Below, piece after piece: positions 26,323 to 35,268 of a stretch of DNA of 64,000 bases; position 1 is the first letter of the stretch; each line of letters opens with the position of its first letter. The stretch comes from CAVQFB01 sp963711675. Lineage in GTDB: Bacteria > Acidobacteriota > Terriglobia > Terriglobales > Acidobacteriaceae. The notes beneath the pieces are model-generated. The model ran no database searches. It had not been told where the DNA came from and saw nothing but the letters and a program-made list of their open reading frames with translations. Location of the stretch: positions 310,001 through 374,000 of the forward strand of contig CAVQFB010000004.1 in assembly GCA_963711675.1 (NCBI GenBank). Reading direction: 5' to 3'. A program made the translations under genes and the position numbers.

Positions 26323-26900
26323 AGGGGCCGGTAGTAATTTTCGCCCGCACATCCGCGGCAGAGAATCTTGTCTTTCTGTCGAACTTCACGGCGGAAATTG
26401 ATGCCTTCGCCGCATGCATCGCACACGATGCGCTGGCCTTTGTATCCCGGGAATTCTTCCTCTGGAAGTTCCACCTTCACCCACTGCGATACAAACAGGT
26501 CGTCGTCCGGCATTTCGCGGTAAGCCAGCATCTGTTGCTGGTTCTTGCTCTCGATCTCCGGGTGCATTTGGCGCGCGAGCGCTTTGGACGATTCTTTCGC
26601 GGCGATCCGAATCGATTTGCCGGTCTCTAGATCAACGAACGTGGCGGCTACCTTGCCCCAGTCGCGAAACTTTAGAGCGCGTTTGCCCAGGCGGCAACCA
26701 GTCACGACTGCGACCGCATCCGTGGCGCAGCGATCGATCTCCACGAAGGTGACCAGCCGCTTGCGATCCTTGCCATGGGGATCATCGATGCCAAGTTTGA
26801 TTAGACCGAGCATGGCCAGGCGTACTCCGAGAACCTGGCCGGCACACAGGTGCCCGTGCGCCCGCTCCGCATCGCGAAGATATTCGTCGAGGGACTTCAT
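26319..26900 (-). CDS. FmdE-family protein with C-terminal zinc ribbon
   Basis: 193 residues. The FmdE domain (1-130) shows AERAHGHLCAGQVLGVRLAMLGL, EIDRCATDAVAVVTGCRLGKRALKFRDWGKVAATF in sections, with conserved His/Cys for metal. Residues 155-190 form a TraR/DksA-like ribbon, CDACGEGINF and CRGCAGENYY. FmdE was named from formylmethanofuran dehydrogenase operons but is widespread and of unclear role outside methanogens; molybdenum or tungsten handling is possible. It sits 23 bp downstream of nothing obvious: cysS follows on its 5' side in the same direction. Confidence 0.88.
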   Translation of the reverse strand: MKSLDEYLRDAERAHGHLCAGQVLGVRLAMLGLIKLGIDDPHGKDRKRLVTFVEIDRCATDAVAVVTGCRLGKRALKFRDWGKVAATFVDLETGKSIRIAAKESSKALARQMHPEIESKNQQQMLAYREMPDDDLFVSQWVKVELPEEEFPGYKGQRIVCDACGEGINFRREVRQKDKILCRGCAGENYYRPL

Positions 26901-26923
26901 GGTGTCGGCTTCGGCGATCGCGC

Positions 26924-28408
26924 CTACTTCCTCTTCCAGCGCACGCCGTCTTTGGTGTTCTCCACGATGATGCCAGCCTGACTGAGCTCGGCGCGAATGG
27001 CATCCGAGGTCTTGAAGTCTCGGGCCTTGCGAGCCGCCTCAAGGGCAACAACTTTCTGATTTACCTGCTCGTCACCGAGTTGGCCGGACTGCACGGTATC
27101 GCTGGCATCCTTGCTGATGTCTTTCTCTCGGCCTGCGCTACGCGCCCAATCGACGATCGCCTTCATTCGAGCTGCGTCTTCATCCTTCAGGACGGCGAAG
27201 ATCTCGTCGAATCGCCCGAGAATAGCGAGCAGGTCAGCGGCGTCCTGCTTTCGCATGTTACCCGAATCGATGGCTGCGTTGGCTGCTCGCACCATCTCGA
27301 AGATGATCCCCTGCGCCTGGGCTGTATTCAGGTCATCGTCCAGCGCTGCCTTCATGCGTTCACCGCTTTCGCGGGCGAGTTGCGCCATGGCGTCTGTCGC
27401 GCCCTCGGGAAATTGGGTGGTCGTCAGCCGCCGCTGAAAGTTCCGCAATTTGTCCACGGCACTGGCTGCTTGCTTCAAGCCATCGAAGGTGAAGTTCAGC
27501 TGATTGCGGTATGGAACAGAAGTTAGCAGATAACGGATGGAAGAAGGCTTATGGCCTTTAAGAACCAGGTCGCGCGGGGTAAAGAAATTTCCGAGGCTCT
27601 TCGACATCTTCTCGCCTTCCACGAGCAGGAAGCGGGCATGAAACCAGAAATGCGCGAACGGCTTGCCGGTCAAGGCTTCCGACTGAGCGATTTCATTTTC
27701 ATGGTGCGGAAAGATCAGATCCTCGCCGCCGGCGTGAAGATCAAAGCTCTCTCCGAGTTCTTCCATGGACATCACCGAGCACTCGATATGCCAGCCCGGA
27801 CGGCCCGGCCCAATCGAGGTCTCCCACGACGCCTCACCCGGTTTTGGTGCCTTCCATAGGGCGAAATCACGCGCGCTGTCCTTTTCATATTCGTCGACAT
27901 CGACCCGTGCGCCGTCTTCCATTCCGGCAAAATCTTTCTTCGAGAGCTTGCCGTATGCGGGAAATCTTGCGATTCGAAAATAGTACGACCCGTCCTCGGC
28001 GCGGTAGGCGAAACCTTTTTTCACCAGCTCCGCGATAAAAGCTGCCATCTCGGGAATGTGATCGGTGGCGCGCACCAAGACGGGCTGCTCGATATTTAGA
28101 GTGGCTGCATCTTCGAGGAAAGCCTTCTCGTACTTGGCCGTGTATTGCTTGACGCTGACCCCATCGCGCGCGGAGTTGCGAATGATCTTGTCATCCACAT
28201 CGGTGATGTTCATGACGTAGCGCACGTTGTATCCGCTCTGGCGCAGAAAGCGCTGCAACAGGTCGACGGCGATGAAAGTGCGGAAATTTCCGATGTGGCC
28301 GTAGTCGTAAACCGTCGGCCCGCAAGCGTACATGCGCACTTCATTGTCCACAAGGGGACGGAATTCCTCGATCTTGCCGGAGAGCGTATTAAAGAGACGA
28401 AGCGCCAT
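26924..28408 (-). CDS. cysS: Cysteinyl-tRNA synthetase
   Basis: 494 residues. Class I synthetase. Zinc ligands are visible in YACGPTVYDYGHIGNFRT (which also holds the HIGH motif), GWHIECSVMS and GEDLIFPHHENE. The KMSKS loop reads GEKMSKSLGN. ATG 28408 (MALRLFNTLSGKIEEF) matches the family; a TTG 21 nt upstream is also in frame. It is followed 23 bp later by the FmdE-like gene in the same direction and preceded by pgsA. Confidence 0.97.
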   Translation of the reverse strand: MALRLFNTLSGKIEEFRPLVDNEVRMYACGPTVYDYGHIGNFRTFIAVDLLQRFLRQSGYNVRYVMNITDVDDKIIRNSARDGVSVKQYTAKYEKAFLEDAATLNIEQPVLVRATDHIPEMAAFIAELVKKGFAYRAEDGSYYFRIARFPAYGKLSKKDFAGMEDGARVDVDEYEKDSARDFALWKAPKPGEASWETSIGPGRPGWHIECSVMSMEELGESFDLHAGGEDLIFPHHENEIAQSEALTGKPFAHFWFHARFLLVEGEKMSKSLGNFFTPRDLVLKGHKPSSIRYLLTSVPYRNQLNFTFDGLKQAASAVDKLRNFQRRLTTTQFPEGATDAMAQLARESGERMKAALDDDLNTAQAQGIIFEMVRAANAAIDSGNMRKQDAADLLAILGRFDEIFAVLKDEDAARMKAIVDWARSAGREKDISKDASDTVQSGQLGDEQVNQKVVALEAARKARDFKTSDAIRAELSQAGIIVENTKDGVRWKRK

Positions 28409-28482
28409 GGAGAGACGGGAATTGCGCAAACGAACCTGTCATTCTAGGGGGACTTCAGAAAGGCGGTCAAATGCGACTTCAT

Positions 28483-29061
28483 TCACGCCGCAGGCGCATG
28501 CGGGTGCCCGTGCGCTTTCAGGCGTTGCTGCACCAGCAGAAGATAGTGCAGGGCAGAGATAATCGTAAAAAAGAAGACCGCACGCAGAAAAACCACACGC
28601 GCAATCCACACCCAGCGCATGCGGTCGATTTCAAACAGCAGCACAAAAAAGACCGCCGCCACCTGCGCGAACGTATTTGCCTTCCCGAAGATGCTGGGGC
28701 GAAAATCGCGCAACCCCGCGATCGCGTATAGCACCGCGCTGAAAGCGAGAATTGAGATGTCCCGGCTGAACACCACGACCGTGTATTTCCAGGGAATCTT
28801 CTGCAGGATGGCAAGCACCAGGAACATCGTGGTCATGAGCAATTTGTCAGCGATCGGATCAAGATACTGGCCGAGGAGGGTCTGCTGGTGCAGCCTGCGG
28901 GCCAGCAAGCCGTCCAGTCCATCGCTGAGTCCCGCCAGCACGAACAACACCAGCGCCCAATGATAGTGGTGGCTCAGAAGATTGATGATGATGAATGGGA
29001 GAAAGATCATCCTCGCCAGCGTGAGCTGATTCGGCGCAGTGAATAGTTGCGAGAGCTTCAC
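28483..29061 (-). CDS. pgsA: CDP-diacylglycerol-glycerol-3-phosphate 3-phosphatidyltransferase
   Basis: 192 residues. Inner-membrane CDP-alcohol phosphotransferase making phosphatidylglycerophosphate. The signature DG(x)2AR(x)8G(x)3D(x)3D is present as DGLLARRLHQQTLLGQYLDP followed by IADK. Opening PNQLTLARMIFLPFIIINLL and several further membrane helices fit the family. Its ATG overlaps the stop of the upstream 29058-29474 gene by 4 bp (ATGA), so the two are translationally coupled. Confidence 0.93.
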   Translation of the reverse strand: MKLSQLFTAPNQLTLARMIFLPFIIINLLSHHYHWALVLFVLAGLSDGLDGLLARRLHQQTLLGQYLDPIADKLLMTTMFLVLAILQKIPWKYTVVVFSRDISILAFSAVLYAIAGLRDFRPSIFGKANTFAQVAAVFFVLLFEIDRMRWVWIARVVFLRAVFFFTIISALHYLLLVQQRLKAHGHPHAPAA

Positions 29062-29474
29062 CGCACCTCCCCCATCCCTTGGGGTGCAAGATATTTATCG
29101 ATCAGGAGGCCCGCGGGGTCGAGACCGGTTTTTTCCGTGAAGCGCTGCGAGAGAGAAGGCAGAGAACCGTCTGGCAGGTCCAACTCCATGCGCTCCAGCC
29201 GGTGCATGGGAAAGAACACGACGCCGGGAGAGAACGGCTCGCCCTCTTTTACCATGGCGACGAGATCTTCAAACGAAGCCAGTTCCGCGCCGCGCAAGCT
29301 GAGTCCCTCGGCCGTGAGCGAGAGAATCACGCCCCAGAATTTCTCGCGTGGGTTCCCTAGTGTTGCGACCACCATGGTCCCTGGCTGAAAGGGGCCAACG
29401 CCACTTGAGCCGGCGGGCGGAACCGATGAGTTGTGCACGGAATGATTGTCTCTGTTCTCATACGTGCATTGCAA
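29058..29474 (-). CDS. Conserved protein of unknown function coupled to pgsA
   Basis: 138 residues, soluble. Seen: FQPGTMVVATLGNPREKFWGVILSLTAEGLSLRGAELASFEDLVAMV in sections, then VVFFPMHRLERMELDLPDGSLPSLSQRF and DPAGLLIDKYL. This is a conserved acidobacterial family with no assigned role, perhaps a small beta-barrel RNA or nucleotide binder. The four-base overlap with pgsA suggests a shared function in the envelope operon. The first 25 residues are poorly conserved in look and the start may be later. Confidence 0.75.
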   Translation of the reverse strand: MQCTYENRDNHSVHNSSVPPAGSSGVGPFQPGTMVVATLGNPREKFWGVILSLTAEGLSLRGAELASFEDLVAMVKEGEPFSPGVVFFPMHRLERMELDLPDGSLPSLSQRFTEKTGLDPAGLLIDKYLAPQGMGEVR

Positions 29475-29634
29475 CTATGGAGCTTCCTGGGTGGTGTCCG
29501 AATTTACGGCGCCGTGAACTTCCAGGTGCTTTGTTCTTCTTGTCATCCCGAGCGACGCCGAGTGCCCGCGAACGAACATGCGAAGCGGGACCCCATACTG
29601 CCCGCCCTCGCCAGTGGCCCGGCAAGGAGTTCTC

Positions 29635-29886
29635 TCAACCGCTCTTACATAAGGCCTCACTGGTACGAACTCCCCTACACGCCGACAGGCGGGTCAACTG
29701 GCAGCCAATTGTTTTTTTGAAATAATGAACTTTGATACCGTGGCTTGTGGCTACCTGAAACAGGTCATAATCTGCGGTCACTAATGGAGAACCCCGCTTA
29801 AGGGCAACTTCCGCAATTAAAGCATCCTCAATGTTGCTCCGCTTCCCGCCATTCAAAGCATCAAGGTCACTTTTCCAAGAGCCTCC
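29635..29886 (-). pseudogene. C-terminal remnant of a PIN-domain toxin (VapC-like)
   Basis: In frame after a stop at 29887 the reading is GGSWKSDLDALNGGKRSNIE, then DALIAEVALKRGSPLVTADYDL, matching the second half of a PIN nuclease with its acidic residues (IEDALIA, TADYDL). The N-terminal half is missing. The preceding 130 bp read in another frame as RIARMLSETLYVAMMQVF and then a stop followed by GGAGG, perhaps the end of a cognate antitoxin. The remaining DNA 29475-29634 and 29887-30116 shows only dispersed-repeat text such as TGTCATCCCGAGC (also at 24061). Confidence 0.5.
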
Positions 29887-30116
29887 CTACGAGACAGTTT
29901 GCGAAGGTGCTGGTGGTGCAAAAACCTGCATCATGGCAACGTAAAGCGTTTCTGATAGCATCCGCGCAATTCGTGTTCTGGCAATTCCCAACGGAAGCTC
30001 CCGATCACGGGAAACGCTAGTTCTTCAGATTGTTGGGTAGCAGTTCTGGCGCGCCAATCTTCCCTAAGTCTTCAGGTCCCAGTATTAGGTCCGCAAATCC
30101 AAAGCTAGGAGGACGT

Positions 30117-30647
30117 ATGTCCCGCATCAGCGTTTGTCTATGTACTTCTCTTCTGCTGGCTGGCTCTGTTCTGCCCATGGCAGCACAGTCTTCTGGCGTC
30201 CCCGACGGCGGTGGCCAGAAAACCGTCGGCCCTCCGTCTGTTTCGAGAAACTGCGTTTACGGCACTCCGAAGGTTTCCTATGTCGCCACGAATGGTGACG
30301 AAGGCGTCAGCACAACCTCCACCACCTTCACAGATTTGACACCGCTCTCGGTGACTTTCACCCTTCCGGGGCCGACCAAGACTTGTTTAAAGGTTGACGT
30401 GTCGGCAGTTTCATTCGCTCCAAACAGCGAACTCATGCAGCTGCGCGTCCTGCTTGATGGTAGTGAACTCCTGCCCGGCGAAGTTCAATTCTCCGGCAAC
30501 GACGTGCTGTGGGCCCAATCGCATTCGGCTAGCTTCTACCAATTTGGCGTCACGCCCGGCTCACATACAGTGGACGTACAGTGGAAAAGTAATGGTGGCA
30601 ACACAATATACGCGCATTGGCGGTCACTCTCCGTCCTTCACAAGTAA
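30117..30647 (+). CDS. Small exported protein of unknown function
   Basis: 176 residues. Signal peptide SRISVCLCTSLLLAGSVLPM with cleavage near AAQ. The mature part is beta-rich: TFTDLTPLSVTFTLPGPTKTCLKVDVSAVSF, then LRVLLDGSELLPGEVQFSGN and HTVDVQWKSNGGNTIYAHWRSL in sections. This looks like a jelly-roll or Ig-like fold, but no family is recognised. ATG 30117 follows AGGAGG by 4 nt; an in-frame start at 30030 would bury the signal sequence. Confidence 0.75.
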   Translation: MSRISVCLCTSLLLAGSVLPMAAQSSGVPDGGGQKTVGPPSVSRNCVYGTPKVSYVATNGDEGVSTTSTTFTDLTPLSVTFTLPGPTKTCLKVDVSAVSFAPNSELMQLRVLLDGSELLPGEVQFSGNDVLWAQSHSASFYQFGVTPGSHTVDVQWKSNGGNTIYAHWRSLSVLHK

Positions 30648-30812
30648 TGATCCCGTGAAACGGATTTGACTGTCGACACTTTGACAAATCCCCCGGGTTG
30701 GCGTCTCGATTTTGGCGTTAACTTGGGGGGGTGCTTTTCGCTGTGAGTTACAGGAGAGATCGGGTAAGCCATGACCTGACGGACGATTGGGCGGTTCGGT
30801 GGGGAACAACCA

Positions 30813-31046
30813 TCACGCCGCGGGATGATCGTGCTTGCCGCGCCCAGGCTGAATCCTAAGGCTTACCTCAAGCACTCGGTGACGCACATGGCCATTTTCG
30901 GCGAGATGGTGCGCCGCTGAATCAGGACCATGCACCAATTGATCAAGGTCAGGACGAAGGACGAAGTCTGGATCAACTGTTCTGCAATACTCGCAAACTC
31001 TAGCCGTTGGTGTATCGGGATTCTTTGCGTCACGACGGAAATCCAT
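30813..31046 (-). CDS. Possible small protein with a CxxC pair
   Basis: 77 residues from ATG 31046, preceded by GAGG at 6-7 nt. Reads VCEYCRTVDPDFVLRPDLDQ and HHLAENGHVRHRVLEVSL. The single CxxC and histidine-rich middle could bind a metal. Nothing supports it beyond the ribosome site and reasonable composition; it may be spurious. The rest of 30648-31240 shows nothing else. Confidence 0.35.
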   Translation of the reverse strand: MDFRRDAKNPDTPTARVCEYCRTVDPDFVLRPDLDQLVHGPDSAAHHLAENGHVRHRVLEVSLRIQPGRGKHDHPAA

Positions 31047-31240
31047 AAACACCCTCTCAGACACTCGCGTTAGCCGACTCGATTGTTCGCTTCTACCAGC
31101 ATAACAATTTCGTCAGGCATTGTTTCAGGCGGATGCTGGCTACTTCCAGAAGGTCGGCAGGTAGCGCAATCAAACGTCGTCGGAGCGGTCTTGGCGGCTT
31201 TTGTTCCGAAACGTTCCCTGATAAACTCGAAAGTTGTTGT

Positions 31241-31318
31241 AGGCCCGTAGCTCAGTCTGGTTAGAGCGCTTCCTTGACACGGAAGAGGTCGATGGTTCGA
31301 GTCCATTCGGGCCTACCA
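31241..31318 (+). tRNA. tRNA-Val (GAC)
   Basis: Complete cloverleaf: acceptor AGGCCCG/CGGGCCT, D-stem GCTC/GAGC, anticodon stem CTTCC/GGAAG around loop TTGACAC (anticodon GAC at 31276-31278), T-stem GATGG/CCATT, discriminator A and encoded CCA. Its 3' portion is repeated at 53547-53594. Confidence 0.97.
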
Positions 31319-31319
31319 T
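31272..31319 (+). repeat. attL-like repeat: 3' part of tRNA-Val
   Basis: These 48 nt, from the anticodon stem to just past CCA, recur in direct orientation at 53547-53594 with one mismatch (discriminator A at 31315, G at 53590). The intact tRNA is kept on this side, as in integration by a tRNA-targeting tyrosine recombinase. Confidence 0.75.
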
Positions 31320-31529
31320 ATTTTCAACCACTTAACCAAACCCCTTCCTGAAATCTGGGTCCATTGGGGTCCAGAATCCCCAACTCCAAGAAAAATGCCC
31401 ATTTGCAATTCTTCATCGAGCTGCGGAATGAACTGGCTTGGAGGATTTACTGAACCACGGTCGACCTGCTTTGAGACGGCGATCCGGTGGGTAGAGTCGT
31501 GTCGACCAGCTTCTGTCGCCTCCAGGCGT

Positions 31530-31661
31530 GGTGGCATGGGCGAGGTCTACAGGGCACGCGACTCTTGCCTCGACCGCACGGTCGCCGTCAAGATTCTCTT
31601 CTCCTATCTTTCTGAAAACCCCGAGGCCAGGAAGCGGTTCGACCACGAAGCACGTACGTTC
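31530..31661 (+). pseudogene. Fragment of a PknB-type kinase gene
   Basis: Reads GGMGEVYRARDSCLDRTVAV then KILFSYLSENPEARKRFDHEARTF: the glycine loop and ATP lysine of a Ser/Thr kinase. Neither the preceding 140 bp nor the following sequence continues the domain; translation after 31661 is unrelated. It lies 210 bp inside the left island boundary and is a relic of a kinase different from the full ones nearby. Confidence 0.6.
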
Positions 31662-31692
31662 AGGGTTGAGCGTGGCAAGACGAGACACGACA

Positions 31693-34600
31693 TCAATTTA
31701 CTGCTGCTGTGGCAGCCTCTTGCGCAATTAGAAGGAAGCCCTTTGCTCGAGCGTCTGTCGACAAGCTAGAGAGCCGGGCGCGGCTGTCCCGTGACTTCGT
31801 CGCTTCCAGTTGAATCCCGTCCAGGGCGAGGGCAGCTTCCAGTTCCAGGCGGACCAAGCCCAGCCTGCGTGCCTCGGCCAGCACGTGCCGGACAGCGGTT
31901 TCCGCCGCGAGCAGTCTTTTTGTTGCAGTCATAACCCGGGCGTTGTCGAGGTTGAGTGACAGTCTTCTGATGGTGTCCGGTGTCTTTTCTGACAGTTCGG
32001 ACGCTCGTGCGATGCTTTCCCTGGCTTCGCTCGTCTTGCCCTGCAGAAGGAGCGACCGCGACAGCAGGCACCGCGCGGAGACTTCCTGGAGTAGCTCTTT
32101 CTGAGTTTGAAACTCGTGCAAAGCTGCGCGGGCGAGACTCTCCGCCTCCGCGCCCTTGTCCGAGTCATAAGCCAATTCAGCCAGCGCCAGTTGTGTTTCC
32201 GCCACGCTGCCGTTTTCTCCCAACTGCTGCTGCATGTGTAGAGCTTCCTGATAGCTGGTCAACGCCTTATCCGGCTCTGCCTGCTGCCGGAAGATCTTTC
32301 CCATACTCACGAGTGAGGATGCGTAGTTACTTTTTGCGCCGATCTGTCGCTGAATAGCGAGTGCTTGCTGGTACATTTTGTACGCGCCGGCAAGATCTCC
32401 CTTCTCGACCAGCGCATCTCCGATCGCCTGCAGGCAAAGAGCCGCGGAACCGCGATGTCCCAACTCGTTCGATAACTTCAAGGTAGTTTCGTACTCCGCG
32501 AGCGCTTCCGAGAGTTTTCCTTCAGAGCGCAGGAGATTTCCATTGTTACCGGTGACTACCGCAATTCCGTTCTTGTCGCCTGCGGTCTGATAGCTTCTCA
32601 GGGCCTGCGCATACAGCTTATGGCCAGCGGCGAAATCTCCGCGTTTCACATAGATCAGGCCTAAGTTGCCCAACTCGCTTCCGGTAGACGTGGAGCCGAT
32701 TTCCTGCAGGATAGCCAGGGCTTGCCGGTAGAGTTTTTCTGCTGAAGCCAGATCACCCTGATTGAGAGGAACCTCCGCGCTAGTATGGAAGGCGCGAGCC
32801 AGCCCTTCGCGATCTCCCGCCTCGGTGAAAATCGTTCTGGCTTGGTCGCACGCCGCGTTGGCCTTATCGTTATCGCCAAGGTTGGCGAGAGCGCGGCACT
32901 CCGTGTTTCTGGCTCGCGCCAGCAGTAGCTTGGCGCCTTCCCGATCCGCTTTTGTTGCGGCACGCTCAGCTGCGTCCCGGCGAAGTCTGTCGTCTCCTAA
33001 CGATGCGGCCGCTTCCGCCACTGCCAGGTCGATGCGCGGGTCGTCCTTGGCAGAAGGGCTCGTTGGCAGCAGCGCTGCTACAGTATTGAGCGCGTCTTTG
33101 CCCTTGCCGGCGGCACTTTGAGCGCGCGCAAGGGCGAGCCCATAGTCGAGGTTGTCAGGGAAAAAATTGAACAAGGCGCGGTAAGCTTCAATCGCCTTTT
33201 GCCAGTTCTTACCGGTCTCGTAGTAACGCGCTTCCACCAGTAAGTGATCCTCGCGAGCGAGCTTGTCGGAGAGATCGAGGGCTTGCTTCGCTTCGTCCTG
33301 AGCCTTGGCATCGTAGCCGAGCGACACCCACGTCGATGCCAACGCAGAATGCGCAAGGGGATAGGAACTGTCCGCGGCGATCGCCCCCGTGAGCAAATCG
33401 CGGGCGGTGAGGGCATCGAAGGTCCGAAGTTTTGTCAGGCCCTGGGAGTAGAGCCGAATGGCCTCAGGATTTGAAGCGACAGAAGCCCGAACTTCCTGTG
33501 CCTCCAACGGGGAGATTTGCGATAACCCAAGCCGCTCTCGCAGCCGGGTGCCAGCCTGTGAAACCAGGCTCAGTAACTGCGTCTCACTGCCCATTTCAGA
33601 GACCGTGGCAATGGTTTCTTTCTTGATTGCATCCTCAAGCCGGAGATCCAACCGAACGCTGCCCCCCTTGTCCTTTCCCGAATCAAAATAGGAGCCAAGA
33701 ACGACGAAATCGCTGCCCAGGTTTTTGCGAACCTGTTCAAGAGTCTCGGGCGCAATGCTTTCTGCATCGGCTAAACCAAGATCGACTTTGGTGCGCGCGA
33801 CCGTCTCACCTGGAGTCGTCCTCAATTCCTCGCCTGCAGCGAGTTCTGTCGCCAACATTTCTGACAAGGCAGTCGAGACCCAAGCAGTGTCGGCGCGGTT
33901 AGAAAGATTGCTGAAACCCAATAACGCCAAGGTAGGGCGCATTCGAACCTGCGCGTTGGCCAATGGCGATCCATGGTGTCCCGGTTGCCTTACTCTATGT
34001 GTCTCCCAGAGGGCTACGCCTGCGATCACCGTCAGCGCGAGGGTAGCTGCGGTTGCCGTCTCCTTGTGCCGCTGCACGAACCTCGCGCCGCGATAAGCCA
34101 CGGTAGGTTGGCGAGCTGTCACCGGCTTGCCGCTCAAGTGCCGCTTAATGTCGTCCGAAAACTCCGCCGCGGAGCGATAACGATTCTCAGGTTCCTTCCG
34201 CAGTGCCTTCATCACAATGGTATCGAGGTCGCCCTGCAAGCGCCGCCGCAGATCACCCGGAGCAGACCCGCGGTTTTTGCTGACTAGCTCCGGAGTGATT
34301 GGGGAGCTACCAGCGCGCGTTCTCTGATTCACCGACAGCGTAACCGCGGTGCTCGGCTTTTCAGCTTCCTCATCGCAAATTGCGTGCTCGATTTCCAACA
34401 GAGACTCGGCCGAACGATAAGGCCGGTGACCGGTCAGCAGCTGATAGAGAAGCACGCCCAGCGAATAAATGTCAGATGACCGGGTGACAGATTGTCCACG
34501 CACCTGCTCAGGGCTCGCGTACTCCGGTGTCATCGGACGCCAGCTGGTTTGGGTAACGAGAGCTTTCTGGTAGAGCTCAGGATCGAGCAACTTCGCGATC

Positions 34601-35268
34601 CCGAAATCAAGGAGGCGGGGAACGCCTTCCTTGGTAATCAGAATGTTCCCCGGTTTGAGATCGCGATGGATGATCTGCTTGTCATGGGCATATTGCACGG
34701 CAGAACAAATCGTGCGAAACAACTCGAGGCGCTCGTCTATGGATGACTCGTGAAGATCGCAATACTGGTCGATGGGCAGGCCGTCGACATAGTCCATGAC
34801 CAGGTAGGGCAGGCCTTCTTCCGTGCTGCCGCCGTCGAGGAGGCGGACAATATTGGGATGATCAAGCGCCGCCAGCGTCTGCCTCTCGTTGCGAAAGCGC
34901 TGAAAGACTTCTGTAGCGTTCGTTCCTGGCAGGACCATCTTGATGGCGACCGATTTCCGGAACTCCTGATCGTCCCGTTCCCCAAGGTAGACGACCGCCA
35001 TCCCACCCTGCCCGATCATGCGGCTGATGCGATAGGCACCAAGCTTTCTCGATGCCATGGCTTCGGGCCTGAACCAGGGCATGTGGGCTGCGGGAGAATT
35101 TTCCAGGAGACTATCGGCGCTATCGCAATGCGACGCCAGGGATTCCACCTCGGCGCGGAGAGCCGCGTCTTCGCCGCAAGCCTGACGGATGAAGGCGCCG
35201 CGCTCGCCAGGATCTTTTTCCAGGGCGAGCGCCAGGATCTCTTTTACCTGGTTCCATTTCTCATGCAT
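31693..35268 (-). CDS. PknB-type Ser/Thr kinase with long TPR C-terminus, coupled to an ECF sigma gene
   Basis: 1191 residues. After an N-terminal helical segment (MHEKWNQVKEILALALEKDP) the kinase domain (about 60-340) shows MIGQGGMAVVYLGERDD, VAIKMVLPG, HRDLKPGNILI, DFGIAKLLD and TPEYASPEQVRG. A membrane span (about 395-420, ATAATLALTVIAGVALWE) leads to a FlgO-like module (LALLGFSNLSNRADTAWVST) and then at least twelve TPR-like units to the end. ATG 35268 overlaps the stop of the ECF sigma gene by 8 bp, so kinase translation is coupled to it. This layout is frequent in Acidobacteriota and Planctomycetota. Its sequence is distant from the three MIGxTISHYR kinases. Confidence 0.95.
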   Translation of the reverse strand: MHEKWNQVKEILALALEKDPGERGAFIRQACGEDAALRAEVESLASHCDSADSLLENSPAAHMPWFRPEAMASRKLGAYRISRMIGQGGMAVVYLGERDDQEFRKSVAIKMVLPGTNATEVFQRFRNERQTLAALDHPNIVRLLDGGSTEEGLPYLVMDYVDGLPIDQYCDLHESSIDERLELFRTICSAVQYAHDKQIIHRDLKPGNILITKEGVPRLLDFGIAKLLDPELYQKALVTQTSWRPMTPEYASPEQVRGQSVTRSSDIYSLGVLLYQLLTGHRPYRSAESLLEIEHAICDEEAEKPSTAVTLSVNQRTRAGSSPITPELVSKNRGSAPGDLRRRLQGDLDTIVMKALRKEPENRYRSAAEFSDDIKRHLSGKPVTARQPTVAYRGARFVQRHKETATAATLALTVIAGVALWETHRVRQPGHHGSPLANAQVRMRPTLALLGFSNLSNRADTAWVSTALSEMLATELAAGEELRTTPGETVARTKVDLGLADAESIAPETLEQVRKNLGSDFVVLGSYFDSGKDKGGSVRLDLRLEDAIKKETIATVSEMGSETQLLSLVSQAGTRLRERLGLSQISPLEAQEVRASVASNPEAIRLYSQGLTKLRTFDALTARDLLTGAIAADSSYPLAHSALASTWVSLGYDAKAQDEAKQALDLSDKLAREDHLLVEARYYETGKNWQKAIEAYRALFNFFPDNLDYGLALARAQSAAGKGKDALNTVAALLPTSPSAKDDPRIDLAVAEAAASLGDDRLRRDAAERAATKADREGAKLLLARARNTECRALANLGDNDKANAACDQARTIFTEAGDREGLARAFHTSAEVPLNQGDLASAEKLYRQALAILQEIGSTSTGSELGNLGLIYVKRGDFAAGHKLYAQALRSYQTAGDKNGIAVVTGNNGNLLRSEGKLSEALAEYETTLKLSNELGHRGSAALCLQAIGDALVEKGDLAGAYKMYQQALAIQRQIGAKSNYASSLVSMGKIFRQQAEPDKALTSYQEALHMQQQLGENGSVAETQLALAELAYDSDKGAEAESLARAALHEFQTQKELLQEVSARCLLSRSLLLQGKTSEARESIARASELSEKTPDTIRRLSLNLDNARVMTATKRLLAAETAVRHVLAEARRLGLVRLELEAALALDGIQLEATKSRDSRARLSSLSTDARAKGFLLIAQEAATAAVN

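Noticed and set aside
31070..31306. Minus-strand frame beginning MDSNHRPLPCQGSALTRLSY
   Set aside because: This is the well-known false protein made by translating the antisense of a tRNA gene; it overlaps tRNA-Val.
31319..31700. Possible integrase next to the left tRNA repeat
   Set aside because: Both strands were read; only a kinase fragment is present, no tyrosine-recombinase R-H-R-Y pattern.
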